A stretch of 64,000 bases of DNA from the NCBI GenBank assembly GCA_039621445.1, contig CP154954.1:46541847-46605846 (forward strand), given 5' to 3'. The stretch's first letter is position 1, and every line of letters starts with the position of its first letter. The translations under genes and the position numbers were made by a program. Under the pieces are notes generated by a model. That model saw only the letters and a list, made by a program, of their open reading frames with translations, was not told the origin of the DNA and ran no database searches. This document shows, piece by piece, positions 33,829 through 44,273 of the stretch. Source of the DNA: Euglena gracilis. Lineage: Eukaryota > Euglenida > Euglenophyceae > Euglenales.

Positions 33829-34671
33829 TGTCGGCCGCCGGCTTTCGCCGGCAGCCAAAAATTGCCAGAAAGCGCAAATTTCAAAGTCGCGGGTAACAGC
33901 CAACCAGTTAAAAAAACCCGCGACTTAAATTGGAAGCGGGTCAAATTAGTTTGCGCTTTCGAATTCTGTTTTTTCACAGAACTTGAGGGGTTTTCCCCAA
34001 TATTTGGCAAGAAGGAATACTATTGTATTGAATTTGTCAATTGGACTTTGATTTGGAGTGGCAAGTTGAATTTCATTGTTGGTCATTGATCTATTGAAGT
34101 CATTGTCTTGAAGGAGCCTTTAACACCACCACCCACTCCTCTATACCACCGCCTTCGCCTCCATCACCTACCACTCCTTGCCCCAAGGTTTGCACATTTC
34201 ATACATTCACATTCCACAGTTTCAGTTTCAAGTGTCTTCTCATTCAAGTTTTGGAGTTTCAGAATTCAAGTTTCTTTCAGATTTGACTTCAAAGTTCCAA
34301 GGTTCAGTGGGTTGGTTTTTGCCAACAAGGTGTGCGAGAGAGAGAGAGAGGAGAAAAGTGAGATTTGAGAGAGAAAAGTTCGATTTCATTTCAAATGGCA
34401 GATTTTTCGTTTTTCACTAAAATTTCGGAAAACTTTGAAAAAACGATCCTACGCGCCGGCTGGGGTTGGGGAAATCACCTGGGTGAAAAAATGGGGGTTG
34501 GCTTGAGCCCACCAATTCCCCGAGAAAGCGCAGGCCCCACCCCGGAAACACCCACCCCCCTGCTGTCGGTGGTTATCCACGACGGCGAGGACCCCCCCGG
34601 GCCCTCGGCCCACCGGGACTCGCCGGTCGCGGGGGCGACCGGCGGCGCACAGGGGGTGGGGCCGGCGAACA
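33829..34671 (+). repeat. 5' LTR of element B
   Basis: 843 bp, TGTCGGCCGCCGG...GGCGAACA. It holds a hairpin GCCGGC-TTTC-GCCGGC near the start, a (GA)n tract at 34334-34351 and an open frame from 34365 that runs into gag. Confidence 0.96.
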
Positions 34672-35611
34672 TGGTTAGCAGAGGTCGGCTCACTGACTTC
34701 GTCAGTGAGATTGTTTCAGATTCGGTGAACGTCGTTGCAGAGATTTGTTCCGCTGCCTCTGCCAGCAGAATCAGTGCAAAGTTTTCAGATTCGGCTGAAA
34801 TCACAAGCAAAGGTTGTTTCACTGGCCCAGTCAGTGAAAATTTTTCAGAGACGGTCGACACGGTCACAGAGATTTGTTCTGGTGGCTGTGCCAGCAGAAT
34901 GGTACACGAGGTCAATTTCATCAACCCTGTGGTCTGTGAATTTTCAGAAGAATCTGCAGAAATCTGCTCGTTTCCCAGTCAATCTGTCCGAATTTCAGAT
35001 TGTGATGAAAATTTTCTGAGATCTTTGGCAGAAAGCTGCATTCAGAACGAAACGGAAGCTGAATTTTCTGCAGCCCAGTTTTCAGAACCTGTGGCATCAT
35101 TGCAAATCATGATGGAATCTGTGGCAGAAAACAATTTTCAGGCTGCAGAAACTTTATCGGCTTCAGGATTTTCAGAAACGACACAGGAATCAGAATCTGA
35201 TTCTGATTCGGGGAGGGGGTCATTTACATGCATTAGGCCCATCACGGTGGTAGGGCCAGAAAATTTACAACTGGTTCCACTGCATGGCAGTGACGACGAA
35301 TCAGACCCCCCAGGTTGTGAAAGCGAATCGGAGGAAGAAAAACAGGCTGAAAACGCAATTATTCAGCAAATGGTTATGCAAAGAATGAAAGCTGCTGGCA
35401 TGTGGCCAGTAAATTTTTCAGGTTTTCAGCAAATTTCTGTGCCGTCACGAGACAGCAGCCCAGGGCCAGAACAAAAAATGTTGTGTTTAACAGCCCAGCC
35501 AGAACCATTACTGTTAACTCAGAGTTCAGAACCGTTGTCAGCACAGCCTGCTGCAGCCCAGCTGCAGGTTTTTCAGCCAGCCCAGCAGTTTTCAGCTGGG
35601 TCATCTGTTCA
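34671..35611 (+). CDS. gag of element B, segment 1
   Basis: ATG formed by the last LTR base and the primer site (MVSRGRLTDFVSEI). The frame is also open upstream to 34365 in the LTR. Acidic, Ser/Phe-rich repeats (NFSETVDTVTEICS type). The frame is lost near 35609-35612, where one repeat copy has TGTTCAG instead of GTTCCAG. No family recognised for this part. Confidence 0.65.
34672..34688 (+). promoter_or_regulatory. Primer binding site of element B
   Basis: TGGTTAGCAGAGGTCGG immediately follows the LTR. It pairs, with an offset of one base, with the CTCTGCTACCA end of initiator tRNA-Met. Confidence 0.65.
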
Positions 35612-35960
35612 GCAATCATGGGGCCAGCCCAGATGACTGCACAGGGTATTCAGCCGGGCCAGCAGTTTTCGGCTGGGTCTGTTCCAGCAATCATGGGGCC
35701 AGCCCAGATGACTTCACAGGTTTTTCAGCCAGCCCAGCAGTTTTCGGCTGGGTCATCCGTTCCAGCAATCATGGGGCCAGCCCAGATGACTTCACAGGTT
35801 TTTCAGCCAGCCCAGCAGTTTTCGGCTGGGTCATCTGTTTCAGCAATCATGGGGCCAGCCCAGATGACTTCACAGGTTTTTCAGCCAGCCCAGCAGTTTT
35901 CGGCTGAGTCATCCGTTCCAGCAATCATGGGACCAGCCCAGATGCATGGGCAGGTTTTTC
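35565..35960 (+). repeat. 78-bp tandem repeat in gag of B
   Basis: About five copies; TCATGGG(G/A)CCAGCCC occurs at 35618, 35691, 35769, 35847 and 35925. Each unit codes for 26 residues including AIMGPAQM and VFQPAQQFSAG. Copies are nearly identical, suggesting recent expansion. Confidence 0.9.
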
Positions 35961-36877
35961 AGCCAGCGTTAACAGTGTCTTCAAACACAGGCCCAGCCCA
36001 GATTTTTCAGCCAATTCAGCCAGATTTTCCACAGACCCAGCCACAGAATTTACAGCCAAACACCAGTTTTTCTGCAGAAACTGGGTCCGAAAACCCTGAA
36101 AATCAACATGATGTGGAAATGGAATCGGGCTATGGTCAATCCGATGATGATTGGAACAATTGGGGTGAAGAAATCAGTTGCAAAATTGAATGTTTACATG
36201 GCAGACTTTTGGTGCAGGAAGGAAAAAATCCTGAAAAAACGGCTGAAAATCTGGTGGGGGAGGCAGAAAACAGGCTAAATCAGGCATTGGCCATGTCACA
36301 GGGGCAGACATTGAATCTGGTCAATGAGGCATTGGGCATGCATGATGGGCGAATGGCTGATCACATTGCCATGGTGAAACGTGAAATTCAGGCTGAACTG
36401 AGTGCAACTGTAAACGACTTGCTTTTGCAGTTTCAGCAAAATGGTGAAATGGTGCAAAATCTGGCCCAATGCCAACGGCATTTGTTGAGTGTGGAAATGG
36501 AACGGCAGTTTGCTGAAAAAGTTAAGAAAGTGCAGGGTGGAATAACCTCGTTTTTTGAGGCCCAGGTTGAGGAATTGAGAAAAAATGAGAGGTACATTTC
36601 TCAGAAGCTGTCGTTTTTGGAAAAATCTGTGGGGGAGATGCACGTGGTGGTGCAACAAGTGGGGGAGAAGGAAAAACAGCAGGAAATTGCTGTTAATCAG
36701 GTCAAATCTGCAGTCGGTGAGCTAAGCTCTGGTCTGGAGGGACGCTTTGGGATCATTTTTCAGCAATGCAAAGGTTTGGGGGAGACTGAGTGTGCCAAAT
36801 TTCAGGCACAGGCTGAGAAATTGAAGGAATTTTCACAGTCCCTGGAGCGAGAGAGCAAATTTAATTTTAAGCTTTAA
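35612..36877 (+). CDS. gag of element B, segment 2 (coiled coil)
   Basis: Continues the repeat region, then a long heptad-type region rich in Glu, Lys and Gln (VEMERQFAEKVKKVQGG, LEKSVGEMHVVVQQ). The frame ends at TAA 36875-36877 within an AT-rich stretch; the next frame carries on as FKALNDRLGRLENFLG. Confidence 0.65.
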   Translation, partial: AIMGPAQMTAQGIQPGQQFSAGSVPAIMGPAQMTSQVFQPAQQFSAGSSVPAIMGPAQMTSQVFQPAQQFSAGSSVSAIMGPAQMTSQVFQPAQQFSAESSVPAIMGPAQMHGQVFQPALTVSSNTGPAQIFQPIQPDFPQTQPQNLQPNTSFSAETGSENPENQHDVEMESGYGQSDDDWNNWGEEISCKIECLHGRLLVQEGKNPEKTAENLVGEAENRLNQALAMSQGQTLNLVNEALGMHDGRMADHIAMVKREIQAELSATVNDLLLQFQQNGEMVQNLAQCQRHLLSVEMERQFAEKVKKVQGGITSFFEAQVEELRKNERYISQKLSFLEKSVGEMHVVVQQVGEKEKQQEIAVNQVKSAVGELSSGLEGRFGIIFQQCKGLGETECAKFQAQAEKLKEFSQSLERESKFNFKL

Positions 36878-37196
36878 AGCTCTGAATGATCGTTTGGGGA
36901 GGTTGGAGAATTTTCTGGGTCGGAAAGATTTTCCCATTGAGAAAGTCTGTGACCTGATTAACAAGAGTGAGGAAACAATTCGGTTGGAGGTGCAAAGGGA
37001 GTTGGGGCTGCAAACGAGAAAGAATTTGGAGGTCATTATCAGTGAAATGTTGCAGGAAAGGTTGAGGCTGAGTGAAAGGGAGGGGCAGTTTGAGAAAGTT
37101 CGGGCTGAAATGGAAAATTCGATGAAACAGCAGGTTGGAGTTTTACTGCAACAGCAGTCCAGTGAACTTTTTAAAGAACAGCAGGAGCGGAAAAAA
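36870..37196 (+). CDS. gag of element B, segment 3 (coiled coil)
   Basis: Reads LNDRLGRLENFLGRKDF to LLQQQSSELFKEQQERKK, still coiled-coil. Frame shifts at the A7 run 37191-37197. Confidence 0.6.
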
Positions 37197-38806
37197 ATTG
37201 CAACAAAAGCTGGATTTATTTCAGGCTGAGTTTTTGGTGATGAAAAATCAGCAAGCTGAATCTGCCAAATCTGCGACAGTGGATCTGACAAAGGAAACGA
37301 GAGAAAAATCAGCTGGAAACCCAGAAATCGAAGAGTTTGATCTTTTTGGTTACAACGATTTACCTGTGATCGAGAAAAATCCGGTTGAAATTGAAGGCTA
37401 TGAATACGCTGAACCAGGATCACATGCGACACATGTCAGGCAGGTTTGTGCACGACCTGTGGGGGCAGTGCCTGCAGGTGCAGGGCTGGTTTCATCAAAT
37501 GCAGTGGCAACGCATCAATTGATGAAAAACCTGGTAGCTCCAAATTTTTCTGGACAGCCAAAAGACTGGTCGTCCTTTGTGCGGGATTGGGATCAATATT
37601 TCAGGACGTTGGTTATTTTGCAAAATGGACATATGTCTGATTCACTCAAGCTTCAGCTTTTTGCAATGACGCTGGACGACACAAATCAAAAGGAATTGCA
37701 ATTCCGACTGGAATTGAACGGAAAAACATCTTTCGAGGAGGAATTTGACAGGCTTGAAGGGAAATATGCTGGAACTCAATCCGAGTGTGCCAGAAAAAAA
37801 TGGTATGATGTGAACCTCGTGAACCAAGGGAAAATTACCGTACAGGAATGGCGAGATTTTGTCATAAATTTCAGAATAGCCTGGAGACAGGTGAAAAGCG
37901 CCACTGACGATGAGGCAGAAAGACTGGTCAAGGGAAAACTGCCAAATTTCATTTTGCATTGGGTCGCCGATGAGGAGGAAAGGAAATCAACGTGTGGACC
38001 GAAAGTCAAAATGTACCCTGGAGTGCCTGCAACCGAGGAAAACATTATTTGTGCTGTGGAACGTGTCACTGGGGAAAAGCCCTGCAAGGTTTCGAAAGTT
38101 TCACCGCTGGAGTTCGAAGTCTTTTTGCCCAACACTACGATTTGCGACAAACTGAAAGAGGTCAGTGGGAAACCAATCACAGGCACGGATAAAAGGATCA
38201 AAATTGTGGAGGAACAGCCAAAAATGGGAGTTGAAGAAATTTTCCGTTTTGTTGAGCGAAAATTGTCATCCAGGGATTCTCAAGACATGATACACAGTTC
38301 CAGGGAGCCAAATGCATTTGGAAACCGGAGGGCCAGGTCTGCTAAGGCAGATCGGGCCAAGGGGTCCAGGACACCCTCCCCAACACGGTCAGCAAAGGGG
38401 GGCGAAACGGTGGCAAAACCGTCCGTTGGAAAATCAGATTCACAGGTGGCAGCTCCTGCGACCAATGCAAACGTGAACCCCCCCGTGCAAAATCCAGTGC
38501 CAGTGGTTCGATCACAGTCATTGCCACCCCCCCAGCAATCTCAATTTGGCAATGGGGGGGGATGGAGAAATGATTCTGGGTGGAATTCCAATGCCAATGC
38601 CAATTTTCAGGGAAATCAGTGGTGGCACTCAAATCAACAGAATTTTGATTCACAGTCTGGTGGTGGCAAAGGCAAAGGCAAAGGCAAGGGAAAAGGGAAA
38701 CAATTCTTGGGGGAAAGGAAACAATGGAAATGACTGGTCTAGGGGAAAGGGCCAGGATGGTGGAAAAGGCAAAGGAAAAGGAAGGGGGAAAGGAAACCGT
38801 TGCTAG
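37197..38806 (+). CDS. gag of element B, capsid-like region and Gly-Lys tail
   Basis: From LQQKLDLFQAEFLVMKN. A capsid-like domain (about 37530-38100) has FSGQPKDWSSFVRDWDQYF and KKWYDVNLVNQGKITVQEW, typical of retrotransposon gag. The tail is rich in RS/GK (GKGKGKGKGK). A shift near 38700 changes the end from ERKQWK (stop 38733) to GKGKGRGKGNRC (stop 38806). No CCHC knuckle; the basic tail may bind nucleic acid instead. Confidence 0.75.
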
Positions 38807-39011
38807 GACAGCCGGGGTGGACCGTTGGGGGCGGGAGCCGCCCCGGGCTCGCATACCCAGCCCCACACAAAGACATACGCAAATCCCAGGTGGCAAGAAA
38901 ATTCTCATGCGAGTGAAACCACGATGAAAAATCTGCCACCCCAGGAGAGCTCTACACAAGGTGTGTCCAGTGTGTCGGGTGCGTGTGCGTGACGTGCAAA
39001 TCGGTGACTAG
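38807..39011 (+). other. gag-pol spacer of element B
   Basis: No long ORF in the pol frame; the pol frame opens only after the TAG at 39009. Starts with a G/C palindromic stretch (GGGCGGGAGCCGCCCCGGGC). How pol is expressed (frameshift, splicing or re-initiation) is not visible. Confidence 0.5.
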
Positions 39012-42000
39012 GCCCAAATCTGTAAAAAAACAGACCTCATAAGAGGTCGTGCACAGCCTTCCGTAAAGAAAAGAGCTTTAGACCTTTTTTGCGGTAAAGG
39101 CTCGGTTGGGGATTGCCTGAGAGAGCAGGGGTTTAAGGTTGTGTCAGTGGACATAAACCCCAGATTTAACCCAACCCACTGTGCAAATATTTTGGAGTGG
39201 AGATATTGGAGGTACCCCCCCGGATATTTTCAGATCATCGCTGCGGGGGTGCCCTGTACAGAATATAGCTTGGCCAAAACATTGGGAGTCAGAAATTTGG
39301 AGGGGGCAGATCGGCTGGTCAAAAAAACTTTGGAGATTGTCGAATATTTCAAACCAAAGTTGTGGTGGATTGAAAATCCCCGTCATGGACTTTTGCGGAA
39401 AAGACCCTGTGTTCAAAATCTGACTTTTGTCGATGTTGAATATTGTCAGTTTTCAGATTGGGGATATCAAAAGCCCACCCGAATCTGGGGGAGCGAAAAT
39501 CTGAGCAAGCTACAAAACAAACTTTGTGATGGCCAGACCTGCCCGAATTTGATTCCTGGGGGGAGGAGTCACCGAGAAAAGTTGGGAGGATATGGAATGA
39601 CAGTTGGTACTCAGAAAAAATGGAGGATGCCCAAACAACTGGTGGAGTATTTGTTAACCGTGTTGGAACGAAAAAGCGGATATCGTAGGGAGGATTATGC
39701 TGTTAGGAAAGTTTGTATGGAGGAAATTGAGAAGGAATTTCGGGTTAAGGCGGAACGGGATTGTTTTGCAACCAGCCAAAATGCCAGGTGTGAAAAGTTT
39801 TACGGGGAGGATGATGATGCCATGAAAAAGGATTGGGGGGCGGAGGAAACGTTGTGGATGAACCCCCCCTGGACTTTGTGGCCTGAGGTGGCTGAAAAAT
39901 TGCAAAATTCCAATTGTCGGGGAATTTGTATTTGCCCAGACTGGAATAGGAGGTGGGTGAAAAATCTGGTGGCTATGGCTGTCAAAAAGATTTATTTTCC
40001 CAAGGGGACAAAGTTGTTTGAGGCTGATGGGAGGATTTTGAGGGGTACCCGTTGGGGGGTGTGGGCCTTGTTGATCGATAGAAGGCAACCCTCCCAGGGG
40101 GGGGCAGCCCCAGGGAAGAAAAAATTGGTGCGGCTGAAAAAAAGAATGTTGAGGGGGACGAAAACTCGGGGAGGAGCAAAGAAACTCGGGGAGGACAGAC
40201 AACTACTGGTGAAAACCCAGATTAGGTTGGCAAATGGGGAGGAAAAAACGGCCAGAATTTTGATTGACACGGGGGCGGAGGCAAACCTCATTCGACAAGG
40301 GTTGATAGGGGACCACCTAATGTATCCTGCTAAGGACCCGTTAAGGTTTGAAACTGCCAATGGGCAAACTTTGGCGGGGGGGAGCAGATGTGCAAGGGTG
40401 AAAATGATCCTACAACAAAATTGGAATGAGGAAAGGGAAATTGAGTGTGTGGAATATGAGGTTGAATTTTATGAGGCAAACATCAAAGTTGATGCAATTC
40501 TTTCTTATCCATGGTTGGCAGAAGCAAAACTGGGAATTTTTCCACACCACAAGGCGTTGGTGAAAGACAGCCCCGACCTGATTTTTTTGCGGGGTGTTGA
40601 AAGACGGAGGGGTCCGCAAAAATTCAGGGATGACACAAATTTTTCAGTGGACAATGTGACTGTGGCGGACGGGTCTGAGTTTCGGTTGCAAAAACTTGGT
40701 CTTTGTTTGCCATTGGAGGGGTTGGACCAGGAATTACAATTTTTGAGTGATGAGGACCTAGGGGAGGTTGCCACAAATTTGGAGGGAAGTGACCCCCCAG
40801 TGCAAGTTATCAACCGAATGATAATTGCAAGGGAGGGGGAGGACAAAAAAGAGGAGGAACGGGTAGTCAAGTTGAGGGAACAAGTTTTGGAAGATTACAG
40901 GGGGACGGTATTTCGGTCATCGCCATTTCCAGACCCCCCCGAAAGAGGACAATATGGTTATGCATACATACCGTTGAAGGAGGGGGCAAAGCCAACCAGA
41001 CAGAAGCCTTTTTTCATGCACGGTGAGCGGAAAGAGGCACTTGAAAAAATCACACAAGACTGGCTCGACAAAAAATACATTGAGCCAGCCACAGCCAAAA
41101 ATTCAGAATGGCTGTCCCAGACTTTTCCAGTTCCAAAAAAATCCAACGATTTTCCTTGGAGGGGGGTGGTGGACCTCAGGGGCCCAAACAGCCAAACAAG
41201 GCGATGCAACTACCCCCTACCCAAAATTGAAGACATTTTGGTCAAACATGGTGCAAACCAAATGTTTTCGATCATCGATTTGAAGCAAGCTTTTCACCAA
41301 CAACCTTTACACCCAGAAAGTCGACCCATAACGTGTTGTTTTACCCCCAAAGGCATTTTTCAGTGGAGGGTGAACGTAATGGGTTTGACAAATGCCCCCC
41401 AGCAATTTCAGCAAATGATCGATGACCGTTTGACACCAGTAAGGGATATCGCCACAGGGTACATAGACGACATACTGGTGGGGACAACGGTCGGGGAAGG
41501 GGAGGATCTGGTGGGGGCACATGAAAAAGATTTGAGGAGGGTGTTGGAGGTGCTGAAAACAGAACTTTTGGTGGCTGATGAATTCAAAGCCAAACTTTTT
41601 GTGGAGGAGGTTGAATTTTGTGGACAAATTTTAGGAAACGGGACTAGGAGGCCTGCACCGGGTAAGTTACGAGCGATCGAAAAGTGGGAGGTTCCAAAAA
41701 CAATTACGGCTTTGAGAGCCTTTTTGGGATTCACAAATTATTACAATGCATACATTCACATGTATGCGGAAGTAGCTGCCCGATTGCAAGACAAATTGAA
41801 AGTCCCCAGGGAGGTGGGAAAGAAAGGAAGTCGAAAACCTGTGGAATTTGATGGGGAGGATTTAAAAGCTTTTGAGGAGCTGAAAAAAAGGTTGTGTTCG
41901 GGCCTAATGTTGCAACGGGTAGACCCAGATAAACCCTTTGTGCTAAGGGTTGATGCCAGTGGGTACGCCGTGGGGGCAACGTTAGAGCAAATGAAGGAGG

Positions 42001-44273
42001 GGGGAGGAAGACCCACAGCCCAGGATGTGATTGAGAAAAAAACTGTGCCAGTGGCTTTTATGTCTCGAAAATTGACCGAGGGGCAAAGAAAATGGACCCC
42101 CAGGGAGTTGGAGACGTATGCCATAATTTTGGCACTACAAAAATGGGAGAGTTGGATTGGATTGCAACCCGTTTTGGTTTTAACCGACCACCAAAGTTTG
42201 GAGTCTTGGACAAGGGAGGTCCTAGACACCCCCAGTGGTCCGGTTGGGAGGAGGGCGAGATGGCATCAAATTTTCTCCAAGTATGATTTGACGGTGGGAT
42301 ATATCCCGGGTAAAGAAAATACCATAGCCGATATCCTTAGTCGGTGGGCATACCCAGCTTCACAGGCCCTAAGGGACATAAGTAAGCACGGGTCAGCCGA
42401 AGACAAGGATGAAATGGAAAATTTTATCCGGGAGGAAAAAGAAGAGGAAAAACAGTGTTTGGAGATAAGAATCAAAAACCAGCCCAATTTACGTAATGCC
42501 TGGATACGGGGGGTGACAACCCGTAGTGGCAAAAACGTAACACCCGAGGAGGAAAAAGGAGAGTGCACAAGGAGGGGAACCGAGGGTGGGGTAGACCCAG
42601 GAGGAAAAGACACCCCTGTGGACACCCACTCACAAGGGCCCAGGAAAGAAAAGAAACGAGTTCATTTTTGGGATGAGAAAGTGGGGGGGGAGACGACCCC
42701 TGTCCCGGAGACGGCTGAAAGTTCGAGGGGGGACACTCGTATGGAAGTGGGGGACGCCCTGCCAAGTACGACCCCTAAGGATATTAAGCCCGTATGGGAG
42801 CGTGATTGGGGGGAAGCATATTCCCAATGCCCCACATGGAAAGAAAAATGGGTAGCTACCAAAGGCGATTCAATTTGGCCAAAGGGTTTCAAAGTGCTAA
42901 ATGGCCAATTGTTTTTCGAGGAAAAGTTGTGTGTGCCTGAAAGTTTTCAACACTTGGTGATTCAAGAAATTCACGAGTTTTTGGGGCACGTTGGCCCTGA
43001 AAAAGTTTGGAAACACATGGCAATCCGTTTTGTTTGGGCTGATGAAAAGGCTGCAAAACAACTCAACCAAAGTTGCAGCAAAAATTGTTCCACATGCCAA
43101 GCGAGTGTGAGGGGGGAGAGTTTGAAAGGACCGATCGAGTCCACACCCATACCCCCTGCACTAATGACAAGTGTTGCCATCGATTTGTTTCGAATGCCAA
43201 GGGTTTTACACGATGGGGGGGAGTACGACACCCTAGCCCTTTGTGTGGATAGGCATTCGGGTTGGATTGTGGGGGTTGCATGCAAGGACAAGGGATTAAC
43301 CGGTGCCAAGTTGGCTAAGGAAATGGTGAAAAATCAGTGGAGGCCTTTTGGGGTTCCCTCGGTCATCTCAAGTGACCAAGGGAGCCATTTCACAAGCACT
43401 TGGTGGAAAAACATGTGTGCACTTTTGGGGATTAGGCAAGCGTATTCCCAAGCATACCACCACCAAGCAAACGGGAGGGTTGAGAGAGCCGGACAACAGG
43501 TAATGGAGGTGTTGAGAAAATTGTACGTGGAGGAAAAAATTAATTGGGTTGAAGCTTTACCCCAAGTTTTGGACCGAATTCACGACGTAAAGGGGGAAAG
43601 CGGGTTCAGCCCATATGAAATTGTGACTGGAAGGGAAAGACCATTGGCAGGGGTACCCTACCAACCACCCAAGGAATGTGAGGATTCGGTGGAGTTTTTC
43701 CGAAGGATGCGAGACATTGATGGGAGGGTGGCTAGGATACTCAACAAAAAGCACGAGGAGGAGGTGGCAAGGATAAATAAGGGGAGGAAAGAAATGGAAC
43801 CCCTAAAGGTGGGGACGACGGTTTGGTATAGGAGACCCGAGGGGTCGGGTGAGAAGCTTGACTCTAGGTGGGTGGGACCTGGGGTCGTGAAGGGTAGAGA
43901 AGGGGAACGGAGTTATGTAATTGAGATGAAATCTGGGGTGGAGACGAAAGCTCATAGGAGTTTTTTGAAGAAGTATCGGGAACCCCAAGTTGAAGGTAAG
44001 GGGGTGCCTCTTTTTTATTATAAACGGACCGAAAAAGAAGAAGAGGCATTACCTGATGAGTGGGAGGTGGAAAAAATTCTAAGGCACCGAAAAGGAAAAG
44101 ATGGAAAATGGGAATTTTTGACCAAGTGGGTCGGATATGAGGACGGGGAGGAGACCTGGGAACCGTCTGGGAATTTTATTCACAGATTCAGTGAAGAGTT
44201 TGTGAAATATTGTCGTGAGAAAAAAGTGAAAGTGGACGTAATGTCCGAACTAAAAATTGACGGTGGGCCGTAG
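39012..44273 (+). CDS. pol of element B: C5-MTase-like, DAM-like, protease, RT, RNase H, integrase, chromodomain
   Basis: One unbroken frame. Residue numbers count from GTG 39141, since no ATG opens the frame. Before it: LDLFCGKGS (39078-39104, C5-methyltransferase motif I). Then VPCTEYS (Cys39, motif IV), IENPRHG (Glu78, motif VI) and CQFSDWGYQKPTRIW, as in phage-type Dcm enzymes. DAM-like: RDCFATSQNA, WMNPPW (241-244), CPDWNRRW. Protease: ILIDTGAE (Asp376). RT: YIDD (774-777). RNase H: VLRVDASGYAVG, TDHQSLESW. Integrase: HEFLGH...CSTC zinc site, Asp1348, Asp1412, Glu1448 (DDx35E). Chromodomain: about 1640-1690 (WVGYEDGEETWEP). All catalytic residues are present, so the enzyme could be active. 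Confidence 0.93.
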   Translation, partial: AQICKKTDLIRGRAQPSVKKRALDLFCGKGSVGDCLREQGFKVVSVDINPRFNPTHCANILEWRYWRYPPGYFQIIAAGVPCTEYSLAKTLGVRNLEGADRLVKKTLEIVEYFKPKLWWIENPRHGLLRKRPCVQNLTFVDVEYCQFSDWGYQKPTRIWGSENLSKLQNKLCDGQTCPNLIPGGRSHREKLGGYGMTVGTQKKWRMPKQLVEYLLTVLERKSGYRREDYAVRKVCMEEIEKEFRVKAERDCFATSQNARCEKFYGEDDDAMKKDWGAEETLWMNPPWTLWPEVAEKLQNSNCRGICICPDWNRRWVKNLVAMAVKKIYFPKGTKLFEADGRILRGTRWGVWALLIDRRQPSQGGAAPGKKKLVRLKKRMLRGTKTRGGAKKLGEDRQLLVKTQIRLANGEEKTARILIDTGAEANLIRQGLIGDHLMYPAKDPLRFETANGQTLAGGSRCARVKMILQQNWNEEREIECVEYEVEFYEANIKVDAILSYPWLAEAKLGIFPHHKALVKDSPDLIFLRGVERRRGPQKFRDDTNFSVDNVTVADGSEFRLQKLGLCLPLEGLDQELQFLSDEDLGEVATNLEGSDPPVQVINRMIIAREGEDKKEEERVVKLREQVLEDYRGTVFRSSPFPDPPERGQYGYAYIPLKEGAKPTRQKPFFMHGERKEALEKITQDWLDKKYIEPATAKNSEWLSQTFPVPKKSNDFPWRGVVDLRGPNSQTRRCNYPLPKIEDILVKHGANQMFSIIDLKQAFHQQPLHPESRPITCCFTPKGIFQWRVNVMGLTNAPQQFQQMIDDRLTPVRDIATGYIDDILVGTTVGEGEDLVGAHEKDLRRVLEVLKTELLVADEFKAKLFVEEVEFCGQILGNGTRRPAPGKLRAIEKWEVPKTITALRAFLGFTNYYNAYIHMYAEVAARLQDKLKVPREVGKKGSRKPVEFDGEDLKAFEELKKRLCSGLMLQRVDPDKPFVLRVDASGYAVGATLEQMKEGGGRPTAQDVIEKKTVPVAFMSRKLTEGQRKWTPRELETYAIILALQKWESWIGLQPVLVLTDHQSLESWTREVLDTPSGPVGRRARWHQIFSKYDLTVGYIPGKENTIADILSRWAYPASQALRDISKHGSAEDKDEMENFIREEKEEEKQCLEIRIKNQPNLRNAWIRGVTTRSGKNVTPEEEKGECTRRGTEGGVDPGGKDTPVDTHSQGPRKEKKRVHFWDEKVGGETTPVPETAESSRGDTRMEVGDALPSTTPKDIKPVWERDWGEAYSQCPTWKEKWVATKGDSIWPKGFKVLNGQLFFEEKLCVPESFQHLVIQEIHEFLGHVGPEKVWKHMAIRFVWADEKAAKQLNQSCSKNCSTCQASVRGESLKGPIESTPIPPALMTSVAIDLFRMPRVLHDGGEYDTLALCVDRHSGWIVGVACKDKGLTGAKLAKEMVKNQWRPFGVPSVISSDQGSHFTSTWWKNMCALLGIRQAYSQAYHHQANGRVERAGQQVMEVLRKLYVEEKINWVEALPQVLDRIHDVKGESGFSPYEIVTGRERPLAGVPYQPPKECEDSVEFFRRMRDIDGRVARILNKKHEEEVARINKGRKEMEPLKVGTTVWYRRPEGSGEKLDSRWVGPGVVKGREGERSYVIEMKSGVETKAHRSFLKKYREPQVEGKGVPLFYYKRTEKEEEALPDEWEVEKILRHRKGKDGKWEFLTKWVGYEDGEETWEPSGNFIHRFSEEFVKYCREKKVKVDVMSELKIDGGP
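39075..39690 (+). other. C5-cytosine methyltransferase-like domain in B pol
   Basis: Order of motifs: LDLFCGKGS (AdoMet binding), VSVDINP (acidic end of strand 2), AGVPCTEYS (catalytic Cys), WWIENP, VEYCQFSDWG, KPTRIWGS, and HREKLGGYG near the end. This matches short phage/bacterial cytosine methyltransferases. C5-methyltransferases carried by retrotransposons are known in some algae and dinoflagellates; this arrangement at the head of a chromovirus pol is not one I know. Confidence 0.8.
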
